A stretch of DNA of 64,000 bases, from contig JAOTON010001605.1 of the NCBI GenBank assembly GCA_034440635.1, positions 288,915-352,914 on the forward strand, read 5' to 3'. This document shows, one piece after another, positions 55,030 to 64,000 of the stretch (positions are counted from its first letter, which is position 1; every line of letters begins with the position of its first letter). The position numbers and the translations under genes are program-made. The notes under the pieces are model-generated. The model did not search any database and was not told the origin of the DNA. It saw only the letters and a program-made list of their open reading frames with translations. The DNA comes from Lepas anatifera. Lineage: Eukaryota > Arthropoda > Thecostraca > Lepadidae.

Positions 55030-55920
55030 CAGTTTCCTCCTTGAATCAAGTTATGCAGGGTCCTGTCTACTTCCCGTTCCCTGAATCCGCGCATGGCTTA
55101 AATCCCCTTCCCTGGACGCGCTTGAGCTAAGAATGCCTTGCTCTGTAGTGCAGCACAACAGTTTCCCCCTCCTGAATCCGCCTATGACAAGTATAATTTA
55201 TTATAGTATCATCTCCTTTCCCTCCCCTGTATCCGCGTAAGCCAAATATGCTTTGTTTTACAGGGTCCCGTCTACTTACCAGTTGCCTAAATCCCTTTCC
55301 CTGGACGTGCCTATGCCAATAATCCCTTGCTCTGTAGAGCGCTGCAACTTTCCCCCTCCTGAATCCGCCTACGCAAAGCAGACTTTTTTTATACAGGGTC
55401 CCATCTACTTCCCCCTGGATCCGCCCATTACCTATGTGCCCTTCCTTGGATGCGCCTATGCCAAGAATATCTTGCCCCGTAAGCATAGGCGGATCCAGGG
55501 GGTGGGGCAAGGGGGGCACGTACCCCCCATCGACCCTCGGCGCCCCCTGAAAGGTCGATGGCGCCCCCCTGAAATGTCGCTTCCCACCCCCCCCAGGATA
55601 CGAAAGTCGGCGCCCACCGACAGGATTTGGCACCCACCTGATAGGTTTTGCCGGTCATAAGTGGCGCCCCCCTGGTCCGGATGGCGCCCCCCGGAAGGTG
55701 CCCCCCCGATCGGCAATCCTGGATCCGCCTATGCCGTAAAGTGCCGCAACAGTTCCACGCTCCTAAATCCGCCTACACAGGGTCCCGTCTCCTTCCCTCC
55801 CCTGAATCCGCCCAGGGCCGAAATCCACTCCCCTGGATGTGCCTTTGCCACAAAAATTACTTGCTATGAAGTACACCGCAACAGCTTCCTGTTCCTCTCC
55901 TCCAACCGCCTGTGACAAAA
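55030..55920. repeat. degenerate tandem array containing MITE-end-like TCCGCCTATGCC
   Basis: Units of about 60 bases repeat the theme CCTGGATGCGCCTATGCC, AAGAATCCCTTGCTCTGTAG, TGCAGCACAACAGTTTCCCC. A complete MITE (55483-55734) interrupts the array. Each unit carries a diverged copy of the GGATCCGCCTATG end. Confidence 0.65.
55483..55734. mobile_element. GGATCCGCC-type MITE, best preserved copy
   Basis: 252 bp with inverted ends GCATAGGCGGATCCAGG and CCTGGATCCGCCTATGC, flanked by CGTAA on both sides (55478-55482 and 55735-55739). The interior is C-rich on the plus strand with GGCGCCCCC blocks and is non-coding. It shares GGCGGATCCAGG with the 9.8 kb hAT-like element. A 5-bp duplication would be short for hAT, so family placement is tentative. 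Confidence 0.75.
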
Positions 55921-56359
55921 ATCCCTTGAGCGTTCCTCTTTCATGGGGATACCGTAGGAATCTGACGAAATTTTGGGATCTCGGGAATTTGTTTTCCCCA
56001 GGAAGAGCCCAATGTCCCTATCTGGCAGTGCTAAGACGTCTGGCCTTGTTATACCGGTCAACGCTGGCACACAAGCCCTATACAAAGCCTATTAGACAAC
56101 CTATATCCAAGAGGGCTCCTGACCCCCCCCCCCACCCCGATCTCCGCCCATGATCAGTTTCCATTCTTTGATGTGGTAAGAGCTAAAGAAATGTTAGATT
56201 TGGATTCAGTTGTTAAAAACTGATTATCAACAGGTTCAAAAACTTCATATTTACTTTATCATTCTTTGAACTTCTTTATCATTCTTTTCGTCAAACTTTT
56301 TGACACCAACCCTGCCTCTTATTGAGGTGATTTTTCAAATGTCAGCCTTGCGACGGGCT
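55921..56359. other. no gene recognised
   Basis: Nothing identifiable apart from a C-run at 56125-56140. Confidence 0.3.
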
Positions 56360-56420
56360 TCTGAAAACAACATCAGACCGGGCCCCGGCCTGAAAAAATT
56401 GTCCGAAACTTCCACCTCTA
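56360..56420 (-). repeat. solitary hAT-like terminus
   Basis: Read inward on the minus strand: TAGAGGTGGAAGTTTCGGAC, AATTTTTTCAGGCCGGGGCC. Related to the terminus at 11270 but with unrelated flanks. Confidence 0.4.
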
Positions 56421-57057
56421 TTATCAACCATTTTGGCTCTTAAGATTGAAGTAACACTTTTGAATTCCCTTTCATCGAATATATACCTTATGCTTTGACC
56501 AAAAATTAGGTATACTGATAATTTCGCCAGACACTATACAACAGCTGTCCCAATCTCTCAATGGCGTCTGCTACCCTCCAACTTAAGCAGTGTCAAACAA
56601 AGTCTGTCTATATTAGATAACAGTGCCTTTGTACTTAAATAACTTCTAAAAGCTCAGAAAACTTTTCTCCTTACCATAGCATAGCATGAAGATTCTAAAT
56701 ACGACATATTAGCACTAGGAAACTGAAATACCACCAGGACGTCACCCACAACTTACCAGTGCGATGCAAGCACTAAACAGACGAGGGATTCCCCCGCGCG
56801 CGGCCCCAGTGCTGCCAGATAGCCATCGTGATAATCCTCCACATTTAGCTTTAAAATCTCCAGATTCCCCTAGACTTGGCGATGAGTCCTCGGCCTTTTC
56901 CCACTAGTTCTTTGATGCGTCTGACCAAATGGAGACTGGCACTAGCACAGCATTTTTCGGTTCCTTTATAAGGATGAGGCTGGTGAAGATCATGCTAAAA
57001 AATTAATAGCCAAAACTAACAGCACAAGCGCCGCCACTAGCAAACAGGGTGGAAGCA
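56421..57057. other. no gene recognised
   Basis: About 640 bases without motifs. Confidence 0.3.
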
Positions 57058-57637
57058 CAGGCGGATCATAAACTGCTACTCGGGTGGGGGGGGGCACTTT
57101 CCCCGGGGGTGCAGTCCGGACCAAGGGGGCGCCACTTTTGGCCAGCAAAGCCTATAAGGTGGGTGGAACATCATATCGATGGGCGCTGATTTTCACATCC
57201 TGGTGCGGGGTGGGAAGTGGGAAGTGATATTTCAGGAAGCGTAATCGATATTCAGGGGCGTGACGTAGCCATTTCAGGGGGCGCGGAGGGTCGAATGGGA
57301 GGCGGTCACCTACCCCCTTTCCAGAGGCGGATTCCAGGGGGAAGGGGACCCCGCCCTCCGATCGATCCTCGGCGTGGGCAAAGGGGGGCAGGTGCCCCCG
57401 CCCTCCGATCGATCCTCGGAGCTTCCTGTAATGGCGACGGCGACACCTGAAAGGTCAGTAACTCCCCCTCAAATTTCTGTATCCACCACCCCTTCCCCCA
57501 GGATGCAAACATCGCCTTCCACAGATAGGAGTTTCTCCCCCTCCTGGTTTTACCCGTGAAAGGTGCCTCCCCGGCCGGTCTGGACTGCGCACCCGCCGGA
57601 AGGTGACGCCCTCACCCGATTGGCAATCCTGGATCCG
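57058..57637. mobile_element. two GGATCCGCC-type MITEs in opposite orientation
   Basis: 57058-57336 reads in the orientation of 6885-7134 (GGGGGCGCCACTTTTGGCC, CATTTCAGGGGGCGCGGAGG). 57325-57637 reads the opposite way and ends GGCAATCCTGGATCCGCCTA. They meet at GAGGCGGATTCCAG. Both are diverged and non-coding. Confidence 0.55.
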
Positions 57638-57785
57638 CCTATGCCCCATCCCCTTGATCTGCCTATGGTCCTAAAACCGAAGTGAGATACTCCTTCTGTA
57701 CACCTCTACGAACACCACAGATCTCCTTTATACAGGTAGGTAATTTTTGTTTTCCAACCCTCTTTGACAGTTCAAAACATATGTG

Positions 57786-58207
57786 GATCCAGGTTTGCCA
57801 GTCAGGGGGCACCTTTGGGGGGGGGCACCATCCAGACCAGGGTAGTGTCATTTTTGACTAGTAAAACCGATAGGAAGCCATAAATCCTATCGGTGGGCGC
57901 CAATTTTTGGCATCCTGGGGGGAATGGAAACGACATAGACGGATCAAAAGGGAACAGGTGCCCCCATCAAACCTCAACGTCCCCTAAAATGGTCACAGAG
58001 CCCCCTGGAAAGCTCGGTGATCCGCCAGGATGCAGAAAGCGGCGTCCACCGATAGGATTTTGCGCCTACCTGACAGGTTTTTCCGGCCAAAAGTGGCGAA
58101 CTGGTCCGAATGGTGCCCCCCCCAGGAAGGTAACCCTTCCCGTTCGCCCCCGATTGGCAATCCTGGATCCGCCTATGGGAAGCGAAATTTCAGGGGGCGT
58201 TATCGCA
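57786..58207. mobile_element. rearranged GGATCCGCC-type MITE
   Basis: Starts GGATCCAGGTTTGCCAGTC and contains both GGTGGGCGCCAATTTTTGGC and, in the other sense, CGGCCAAAAGTGGCG. A GGATCCGCCTATG end lies near 58165, followed by GGGGGCGTTATCGCA, where the TTAA element at 58208 is inserted. Confidence 0.5.
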
Positions 58208-59054
58208 TTAACACGCGCATTGACGGGGGTCTGAGCCACCTTCGCATTGACGGGGGGCGGGTACACGCCCCCTAAGATCTCGAGAACCACGGTAGGTAGC
58301 GAAAAACAGTAAACGGCGTTGGGCTGCCCATCCACTTCTCCATCGAAAACATTTGAACCATTTTTTTGTCAGGTCACATTTAAGGTCACGAGAGGTCAAA
58401 ACATGCCCGTCATAGGGATAACATGTAAATTCAGTTTTTCGGCCATTAAATCTGAACAAGTAAAGATAGAGCAAAACGACTTGAACTATATGAATTCTCT
58501 TAGCAAGCCAAATCGAATGATATATAATTTGACCTTGCTAGGTCAAATCAAGGATTTGACCTGACCTGAGGTCAGATCAGGGTCAAATTATATAAAATGC
58601 ATATCATTAGAACCGCAAAGCCCAGGCAAGTCTAATGCAGCTAAAATAAATGCTCTATCACCATCCGTTACTGAGTTATTCCGTAAAAACCATTTTTCCC
58701 ATGTATTTCCTATCGAGAGGTCATGCCTCGTACCTGACCTTAGGTCATCGATATAAAAAATACCGGAACATATTTTAGAGAACTTGGTAAGGCCATTATG
58801 CGATATAGGTTTCAATCGGATAAGTTCACCCTGCTCCGACTTATGCTATCTTAAACTTTTTTTGAGGTCGGGTCACTTGACCTGTAATGGTGACCTGACC
58901 TGAGATGACCTAACCTTAAAATTTTCACAGAAGTTGCATAAATGATGAGGAAAAACGTATATCAAGTACGGTGGCGCTACGCGCCGCCGTTTTTCTGCTA
59001 TCTCCGAAAAACCCGAGGGGGGCGGGTACCCGCCCCCGTCAATGCGCGTGTTAA
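58208..59054. mobile_element. TTAA-bounded element, copy 8, complete
   Basis: 847 bp, edges TTAA at 58208-58211 and 59051-59054, inverted ends TTAACACGCGCATTGACGGG as in copy 7. I count fifteen AGGTCA/TGACCT hexamers against roughly 0.4 expected by chance for this length. They include TTTGACCTGACCTGAGGTCA (58555-58575) and TGACCTTAGGTCA (58736-58748). A hairpin GGTGGCGCTACGCGCCGCC precedes the right end. It sits in MITE-derived DNA (CAGGGGGCG on both sides). Confidence 0.85.
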
Positions 59055-59142
59055 GAGGCGTGTCTTTGCAATTTCAGGGGGCGCGCCAACAGCTGACAAC
59101 TGTGGCCGTCTGGCTGGGGTACGTTTGGGATACATGTCAGTA

Positions 59143-59385
59143 TAGGCAGATCCAGGCAGAGAAGGTGGCACTTCCCCCTCCCCCGATCGACCCTTGGCAC
59201 CCCCTAAAATGTCCATGGCTCACCCCCGAAATTTTGCTTTCCCCCCATCAGGATGTGAAAATCGGCGGCCAGCTGATGGGTTTTCCCGGTCAAAAGTGGC
59301 GCCCCTTGGTCCGGATGCCACCCCTCCTTCCGGGAAGCTGCCCCTCTCCCCCAATCGGCAATCTTGGATCCACCTGTGCATTTCT
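59143..59385. mobile_element. GGATCCGCC-type MITE, diverged
   Basis: From AGGCAGATCCAGGCAG to CGGCAATCTTGGATCCACC, with the internal CGACCCTTGGCACCCCCTAA and GGTCAAAAGTGGCGCCCC of the family. Non-coding. Confidence 0.6.
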
Positions 59386-59605
59386 GTCTTGGATCCGCCT
59401 ATGCTCGAACTCCGTAGCCCCACCTCCATACTGTCCTGGATCCTTCTATGCTCGAGGTCCTTAGCCCCACCCCCGTACTGATGTCCAGGATCCGCCTATG
59501 CTCGAGCTCCCGAGCCCCACCCCCGTACTGATGTCCTGGATCCGCCTATGCTCGAACTCCTTAGCCCCTACCCCCGTACTGATGTCCTTGACAATCCGTT
59601 TATGC
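59386..59605 (+). repeat. short array of the 50-bp TCCTGGATCCGCCTATGCTC repeat
   Basis: About four copies of the 50-bp unit that is much longer at 62310-63112: GTCCTGGATCCGCCTATGCT, then CGAACTCCTTAGCCCC and ACCCCCGTACTGAT. Confidence 0.75.
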
Positions 59606-59934
59606 TCGAGGGAGGGGGATGGGGGGAGGGGGTGGGGGGGGCACCTAGCCTACTTATTCCCTGGATCCACCCATGGTCCAAAAACCGAAACATAATACTC
59701 TTATTGTAAGCTCGGACTTTTACGGTACTCTATTTACTTGTGATGCATTATGGGTAGTATTGGGTACGTTTTTACCAGACCATAAACAGAGCGGCCGCTC
59801 CGATCGCCGGCGTTGCCGCGGCGTGGACGCAGGGGTGACGCGTGGTGATTTGCTACAACGTTGCGTGGAGAAACGGCATGTTTGTAAAGGTAACTTGGTG
59901 TTTCATTGATATCTAACCAGATGGAATGTCGACA
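59606..59934. other. no gene; CpG-rich patch
   Basis: 59790-59850 is rich in CG (GCGGCCGCTCCGATCGCCGG). A similar patch precedes the related repeat at 63770, so it may be part of a repeat rather than a promoter. A donor-like GTAAAGGTAACT at 59884 has no supported exon before it. Confidence 0.3.
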
Positions 59935-60100
59935 TATGTCTCTTACCTAGCTGCATGCAAAGTTTTATTTCCCTCCAATAACTCTAACCACCCTAAACCC
60001 CGGTGTGAAGCAAAAATGAACCGATAAAATTACCACTTCGAAATGTATTTTACGACTTATAGCTCGGACGCCATAAGAGATAAGTGGGGGGTATGAGTGA
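59935..60100. repeat. dispersed noncoding repeat (pair with 63840-64000)
   Basis: The phrase GGTGTGAAGCAAAAATGAAC and CGATAAAATTACCACTTCG to AAGAGATAAGTGGGG recur at 63912-64000 in the same orientation with few differences. The second copy is cut by the window end. Confidence 0.7.
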
Positions 60101-60837
60101 GAAAAATGACGGCAACGAAGTTTGCTATCCAGCCGTGTTAAGTTCAATACCGTAGCTATCATGGTCTGGAAACCAGAGGGCTGATAATAAAAAAATTAAA
60201 AACTTATATTTTATTTTTGCCTATAAAATAAAAAAGTTTCAGTTTGAAAGTTTTTATCTCTAAATATATCATAAAGGAGGCTAATCTCTTTTATTATCTA
60301 AAATGCGAACTAATTTTTATTCATTAGATCGGAAGATATAAGGGTTTGAATGATATTTTGGAAATGCAGACCTTCACGGAATGGGCCAAAAAGGACCCTT
60401 AAATTTCCGTTTTTGTTTTGTTTCTGTGTTTGTGCAGTACTGCACAAACCGGCCTTTAAGTTGGTATTTGACTCAGAACCTGAACTGCTGTAGCTTCAGA
60501 TATTTCGAGCCTGTAGTTTAGACCATGAGTTTTATGCGAAATTTAGGGTGCAAAGTTTAAAAGCTAATTTAGAGCCCTAAATTTAAAACTTTTTCTTTCC
60601 AACTTTTTGTGTGAACTACAAATTTCCCTGATGTAAAAGGGTGCAAGTTTGAAGACTGTAGATGAATTAGCAAAAAATAGAAAAATAAAAGTTAAAAATC
60701 ACATAATGCAAAATTCTGGGCAAAATTTTGAAAATTTCAAAAATTGACAACCGTGGTGCTTATTCATTTGGAAGTGCCTTCTATCCACAAAAGTTTTAGG
60801 TCTCTGATACCAGCGCTCCAGAACAGACAACAACAAC
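60101..60837. other. no gene recognised
   Basis: AT-rich with poly-A/T stretches at 60185-60245. Confidence 0.35.
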
Positions 60838-61215
60838 AACCTCGGCCTGCGGCCTCGGCAGGTGCCGCTCTGGCGCAGGAGAAGCCGGTGACAATGTACG
60901 TTAGCCAAACAGTTCGATTGACAGGCGAGTGTTTTCAGCAGTATGATACTTATAACAACGCGATGTTGGGATTTTAGGTCTTGTGTTCTCATTATGACTC
61001 CATTCAATCCCTTGTCTAAGCCCATGTTTTCCTAAATTAACATGTCTCTGCATACTGCGCCACGTTTGCCCTCTGTTCATATCATCACAGAAATAAACAC
61101 ACGCATAAAGTTTGTTTTGTTAAGTAAAGACTGGCTATGCCCAGAAGAAAGGAGATACAATATAAAATATTATGGGTTTGCCGACCATATTTCACCTATA
61201 CCTGCAGATTTTCAC
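60838..61215. repeat. dispersed repeat: arm C joined to arm B at GTAC
   Basis: 60838-60895 equals arm C of 15750. 60900-61215 equals arm B of 24428. GTAC is at 60896-60899. Non-coding. Confidence 0.65.
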
Positions 61216-61825
61216 CCAATTCAGCCTATTTGTTGCCGAGTTACCTTCGTTTATCCTAAGTCCCAGTCCGCATGCGCAGTAAAGTCTGCAGTGAATGAGA
61301 GCGAAGATACCGTTATAATTGTCTGAAGCATGTTGGTATGTCGTTTGTTTGTCTCCTGAACTAAACTATCCCTTATAGCCTAATATTCCTTAGAATTCAT
61401 ACTGAGCATGCGCAGCACAATGCAATGTCATAATTCCGTGAATTGGGATTAGCAGAAAGTATTCTGCTATTACTCTCAAATTTTTAGCCCAATCGGTCTA
61501 TTGGCTCCCGAGATAGCCTCCTGACCATAAGTTCTAATGCGCATGCGCACTTACCTTTGTAGTAAGCAAGGGTGTCAAAACTTTCATACTAAATTTAAGC
61601 ATGTTTGCTCTCCTCTGTCCATGTCCTCTTCTGAAATATCCTCACCTTTAAGGCTTATCTTTAAGATTTCTACTGCGCATGCGCAGGGCAGTGCAGCTTC
61701 ACTATGACATTATTTGTGGTTTTCACTCCGTGTCATTTTCTTGTTAACAAAATTTCAAAAAAATCGACCCGTAGGTTGCCGGGATAGCCTCTGTTACCAT
61801 TAGTTCCACTGCGCATGCGCAGTGA
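61216..61825. repeat. five-unit degenerate array, period about 136 bp, conserved GCATGCGC core
   Basis: GCATGCGC starts at 61270, 61406, 61541, 61677 and 61813. Three units have the full GCGCATGCGC and two of those ACTGCGCATGCGCAG. Surrounding sequence is diverged but alignable (GTTGCCGGGATAGCCTCTGT versus GGCTCCCGAGATAGCCTCCT). GCGCATGCGC is the consensus for NRF-1-type transcription factors. Confidence 0.75.
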
Positions 61826-62084
61826 CCTTTCATTGACCTGAAGACCGGATTCAAAATCTGCATGACCGATTTCCTCTCATTGATATTGTTCGACAATATG
61901 GAATAGAGTGCAACGAGATTTATATATTATTTACATGTCTAAATACGATAGCGGATACAAGGGGTGAGGCTAGTGGGCTTAAGTCCCCCCCATGTGAAAA
62001 TGCCTAGAGCTATAGCATGAGCAAAGGATGTTTGGAGGCAATGGCAGAGAGGCTGGAGCTAAAAGGTGAATTCAGGGTAGCGGG
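61826..62084. other. no gene recognised
   Basis: Short unannotated spacer. Confidence 0.3.
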
Positions 62085-62325
62085 GGGATAGGAGGCACGT
62101 GCACCCCCTTTGGTCGATCCTCAGCACCCCCTAAAATGGCCACGGCGCCCCTCAAACATTCGATGGCACCCTGAAATGTCACTTCCCACCCTTTCCCCTA
62201 AGATGCAAAAATTGGCGCCCATCGGAAGGATTTTACGTGTCAAAAGTTGCGCTCTATGCTTCGGATTACACCCTTGCCCTGCGGACGGTGCCTCCTCTAT
62301 CGGTAATCCTTGATCCGCCTATGCT
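62085..62325. mobile_element. GGATCCGCC-type MITE, diverged
   Basis: Internal CGATCCTCAGCACCCCCTAA, TGTCACTTCCCACCC, AAAAATTGGCGCCCATCGG and a right end GGTAATCCTTGATCCGCCTA follow the family order; the left end is eroded. It runs directly into the 50-bp array. Confidence 0.6.
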
Positions 62326-63112
62326 CAAGCTCCTTAGCCCCACCACCGAACTGATATCCTGGATCCGCTAATGCTCCAACTCCTGAGGCCCATCCCCGTA
62401 CTGATGTCCTGGATCCGCCTATGCTCGAGCTCCTCAGCCCCACCCCCTTACTGATGTCCTGGATCCGCCTATGCTCGAACTCCGTAGCCCCACCTTCGAC
62501 TGTCCTGGATCCGCCTATGCTCGAGCTCCCTAGCCCCACCCCGTACTGATGTCCTGGATCTGCCTATGCTCGAGCTCCTTACCCCACCCCGTACTGATGT
62601 CCTGGATCCGCCTATGCTCGAGCTCCTTAGCCCCAACTCCGTGCTGATGTCCTGGATTCGCCTATGCTCGATCTCCTTAGCCCACCCCCGTACTGATGTC
62701 CTGGGTCCGCCTATGCTCGAGCTCCTTAGCCCCACCCCGTATTGATGTCCTGGGTCCGCCTATGCTCGAGCTCCTTAACCCCAACCCCGAACTGATGTCC
62801 TGGATCCGCCTATGCTGGAGCTCCTTAGCCCCACCCCTACTGATGTCCTGGATCCGCCTATGCTCGAGCTCCTTAGCCCCACCCCCGTATTGATGTTCTG
62901 GATCCGCTTATGCTCGAGGTCCCGAGTTCCAACCCGCTCCTGATGTCCTGGATCCGCCTATGCTCGAGCTCCTTAGCCCCACCCCGTACTGATGTCCTGG
63001 ATCCGCCTATGCTCGAGCTCACTAGCCCCACCCCGGTACTGATGTCTTGGATCCGCCTATGCTCGAGCTCCTTAGTCCCACCCCCATACTAATGGCCTGG
63101 ATCCGCCACTGC
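62310..63112 (+). repeat. 50-bp tandem array whose unit contains the MITE end
   Basis: About sixteen copies of a unit of about 50 bp: TCCTGGATCCGCCTATGCTC, GAGCTCCTTAGCCCCACCCC, CGTACTGATG. The segment CCTGGATCCGCCTATGC is the terminal repeat of the adjacent MITE family. Copies vary by point changes and one- or two-base indels. Open frames are by-products of the repeat. Confidence 0.88.
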
Positions 63113-64000
63113 TTATTAAGTTTATTTAAGCAGGGAGTGCAAGGAGTCACGTGTCATGGTATCACCACAAAGAGGTTTATTCGGCTGGGAAAGAAATGGT
63201 GTGCAACGGTGGATCCTTTGGCCAGTGCAACCTATGGTTAGAGGATGCATTAACTAGTGGGTAGATAGATAGACAGATGATAAACTTTTATTGGACGGAA
63301 ACAATATGACAGGTATAACAAATAGATTGACGCAAAAGCCCGAAGGCTTAAGTGGTGGGGCCTCTCTTATCTCTCTCATAAAACACATCACTTTTACCGG
63401 ACCTATCACACACATACACAGTAAGATTTGGACACACATAAAGAAACAAAACACAACAAACCAAACAAGCAAACCAGTTCCTGACCACCATTTTGTTTTT
63501 TATTCGTCGCAAGTCGCCGCAGCGAGCGGGACCCTACCGCACGGCCGCCACCCGGCCGTCCGACTGATATGAATATCTAATAGACAACGCGCCCGCCGCA
63601 CGAGTAGAGGAGCCGAAACGAGACAGACTACCCTGCCACCACCGGGCATTCGCGCTGGTCTATAGCATGCGTAGATAGTCATGGTATCTTTCTCGCATAG
63701 CAGCTACCAGTGCGCCGCCCGCAGCCACGCTACGGCCGAACGGCGGGGTGAGGTTTCGAGCGGAAAACTTACTAGCATTGTGTATTACATTTAATTAAAG
63801 GTACACTGTTGTTGCTATGATATGCAACCTGTTGCGATGGCAAGATATGTCTTTGAACTAGCTTTTTGCCGAATTTCATCCACTTCCATCTATATTAACC
63901 ATTCGAAATCCTGGTGTGAAGCAAAAATGAACCGATAAAATTACCACTTTGAAATGTATTTTACGGCTGATAGCGCGGAAGCCGTAAGAGATAAGTGGGG
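63113..64000. other. no gene; microsatellite, CpG-rich patch and dispersed repeat
   Basis: A GATA-type microsatellite (GGTAGATAGATAGACAGATG) is at 63258-63280. 63500-63760 is CpG-rich (GCACGGCCGCCACCCGGCCG) and could be a promoter, but a similar patch at 59.8 kb suggests a repeat. 63840-64000 is the second copy of the 59935-60100 repeat. Confidence 0.4.

Noticed and set aside
55253..55660. 135-codon plus frame and its minus-strand partners
   Set aside because: They lie across a tandem array and a MITE; translations follow the repeat, not a protein family.
62110..63092. Repeat-rich frames reading MSWIRLCSSSLAPP-like units
   Set aside because: They are translations of the 50-bp noncoding array; unit length is not a multiple of three, so the frame is not maintained.
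63500..63760. CpG-island promoter of a host gene
   Set aside because: A similar GC-rich patch occurs upstream of the paired repeat at 59.8 kb, so it is more likely part of a dispersed element; no exon with splice signals was found.

Overview
The window is repeat-dominated nuclear DNA from a eukaryote, most likely an invertebrate animal. The evidence is tRNA-derived SINEs, non-LTR retrotransposon fragments, a Helitron of the animal OTU/Rep/helicase/endonuclease type, and a Ty3/Gypsy element carrying a baculovirus-F-like envelope gene. I cannot name the species. Almost everything recognisable is a mobile element; the one good candidate for a host gene is a signal-peptide first exon with splice donor at 10786-10840 (minus).

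Layout. 1-25 kb: SINEs (1, 2989, 21262, 21471, 23190), a decayed LINE ORF1 (about 4.0-4.5 kb), a 5'-truncated LINE reverse transcriptase (19735-20646, plus), small hAT-like MITEs, a GCTCAGGGGGCACC-type tandem array (14081-15345), and several 0.85-1.2 kb TTAA-bounded elements packed with AGGTCA/TGACCT hexamers. 25.2-54.6 kb: a minus-strand Helitron. Its coding sequence (OTU protease, basic repeats, zinc-binding region, Rep, helicase, AP-endonuclease) is split by a complete 20.7 kb LTR retrotransposon (32342-53042; 771-bp LTRs with about 5 differences; TSD CTCCC). That retrotransposon encodes gag, protease, pol, env and a small chromodomain-like ORF, all on the minus strand. Its env is split by a 9,758-bp hAT-like element (34439-44196; 8-bp TSD CCTGAGGG) with no recognisable transposase, filled with minisatellites and two TTAA elements. 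55-64 kb: hAT-like MITEs and tandem arrays whose monomers contain the MITE terminal repeat, another TTAA element, a 136-bp-periodic array with a conserved GCGCATGCGC palindrome, and dispersed noncoding repeats.

Order of events. Nesting gives a relative order: Helitron, then LTR element inside the Helitron's repeat-coding DNA, then hAT-like element inside env; a TTAA element also sits inside a minisatellite within the hAT-like element. Removing the LTR element and one TSD copy restores the Helitron reading frame. The gag/pro/pol frames are uninterrupted within each ORF, so the LTR element looks young. The Helitron frame carries five one-base slips, all in A/T homopolymers, which may be assembly errors or real decay.

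Most promising observations: the TTAA family as a carrier of nuclear-receptor half-sites; the fixed-phase GCGCATGCGC array; three repeat arms joined in every pairwise combination at one palindromic GTAC; the stand-alone chromodomain-like ORF downstream of env; and tandem arrays built from transposon ends.
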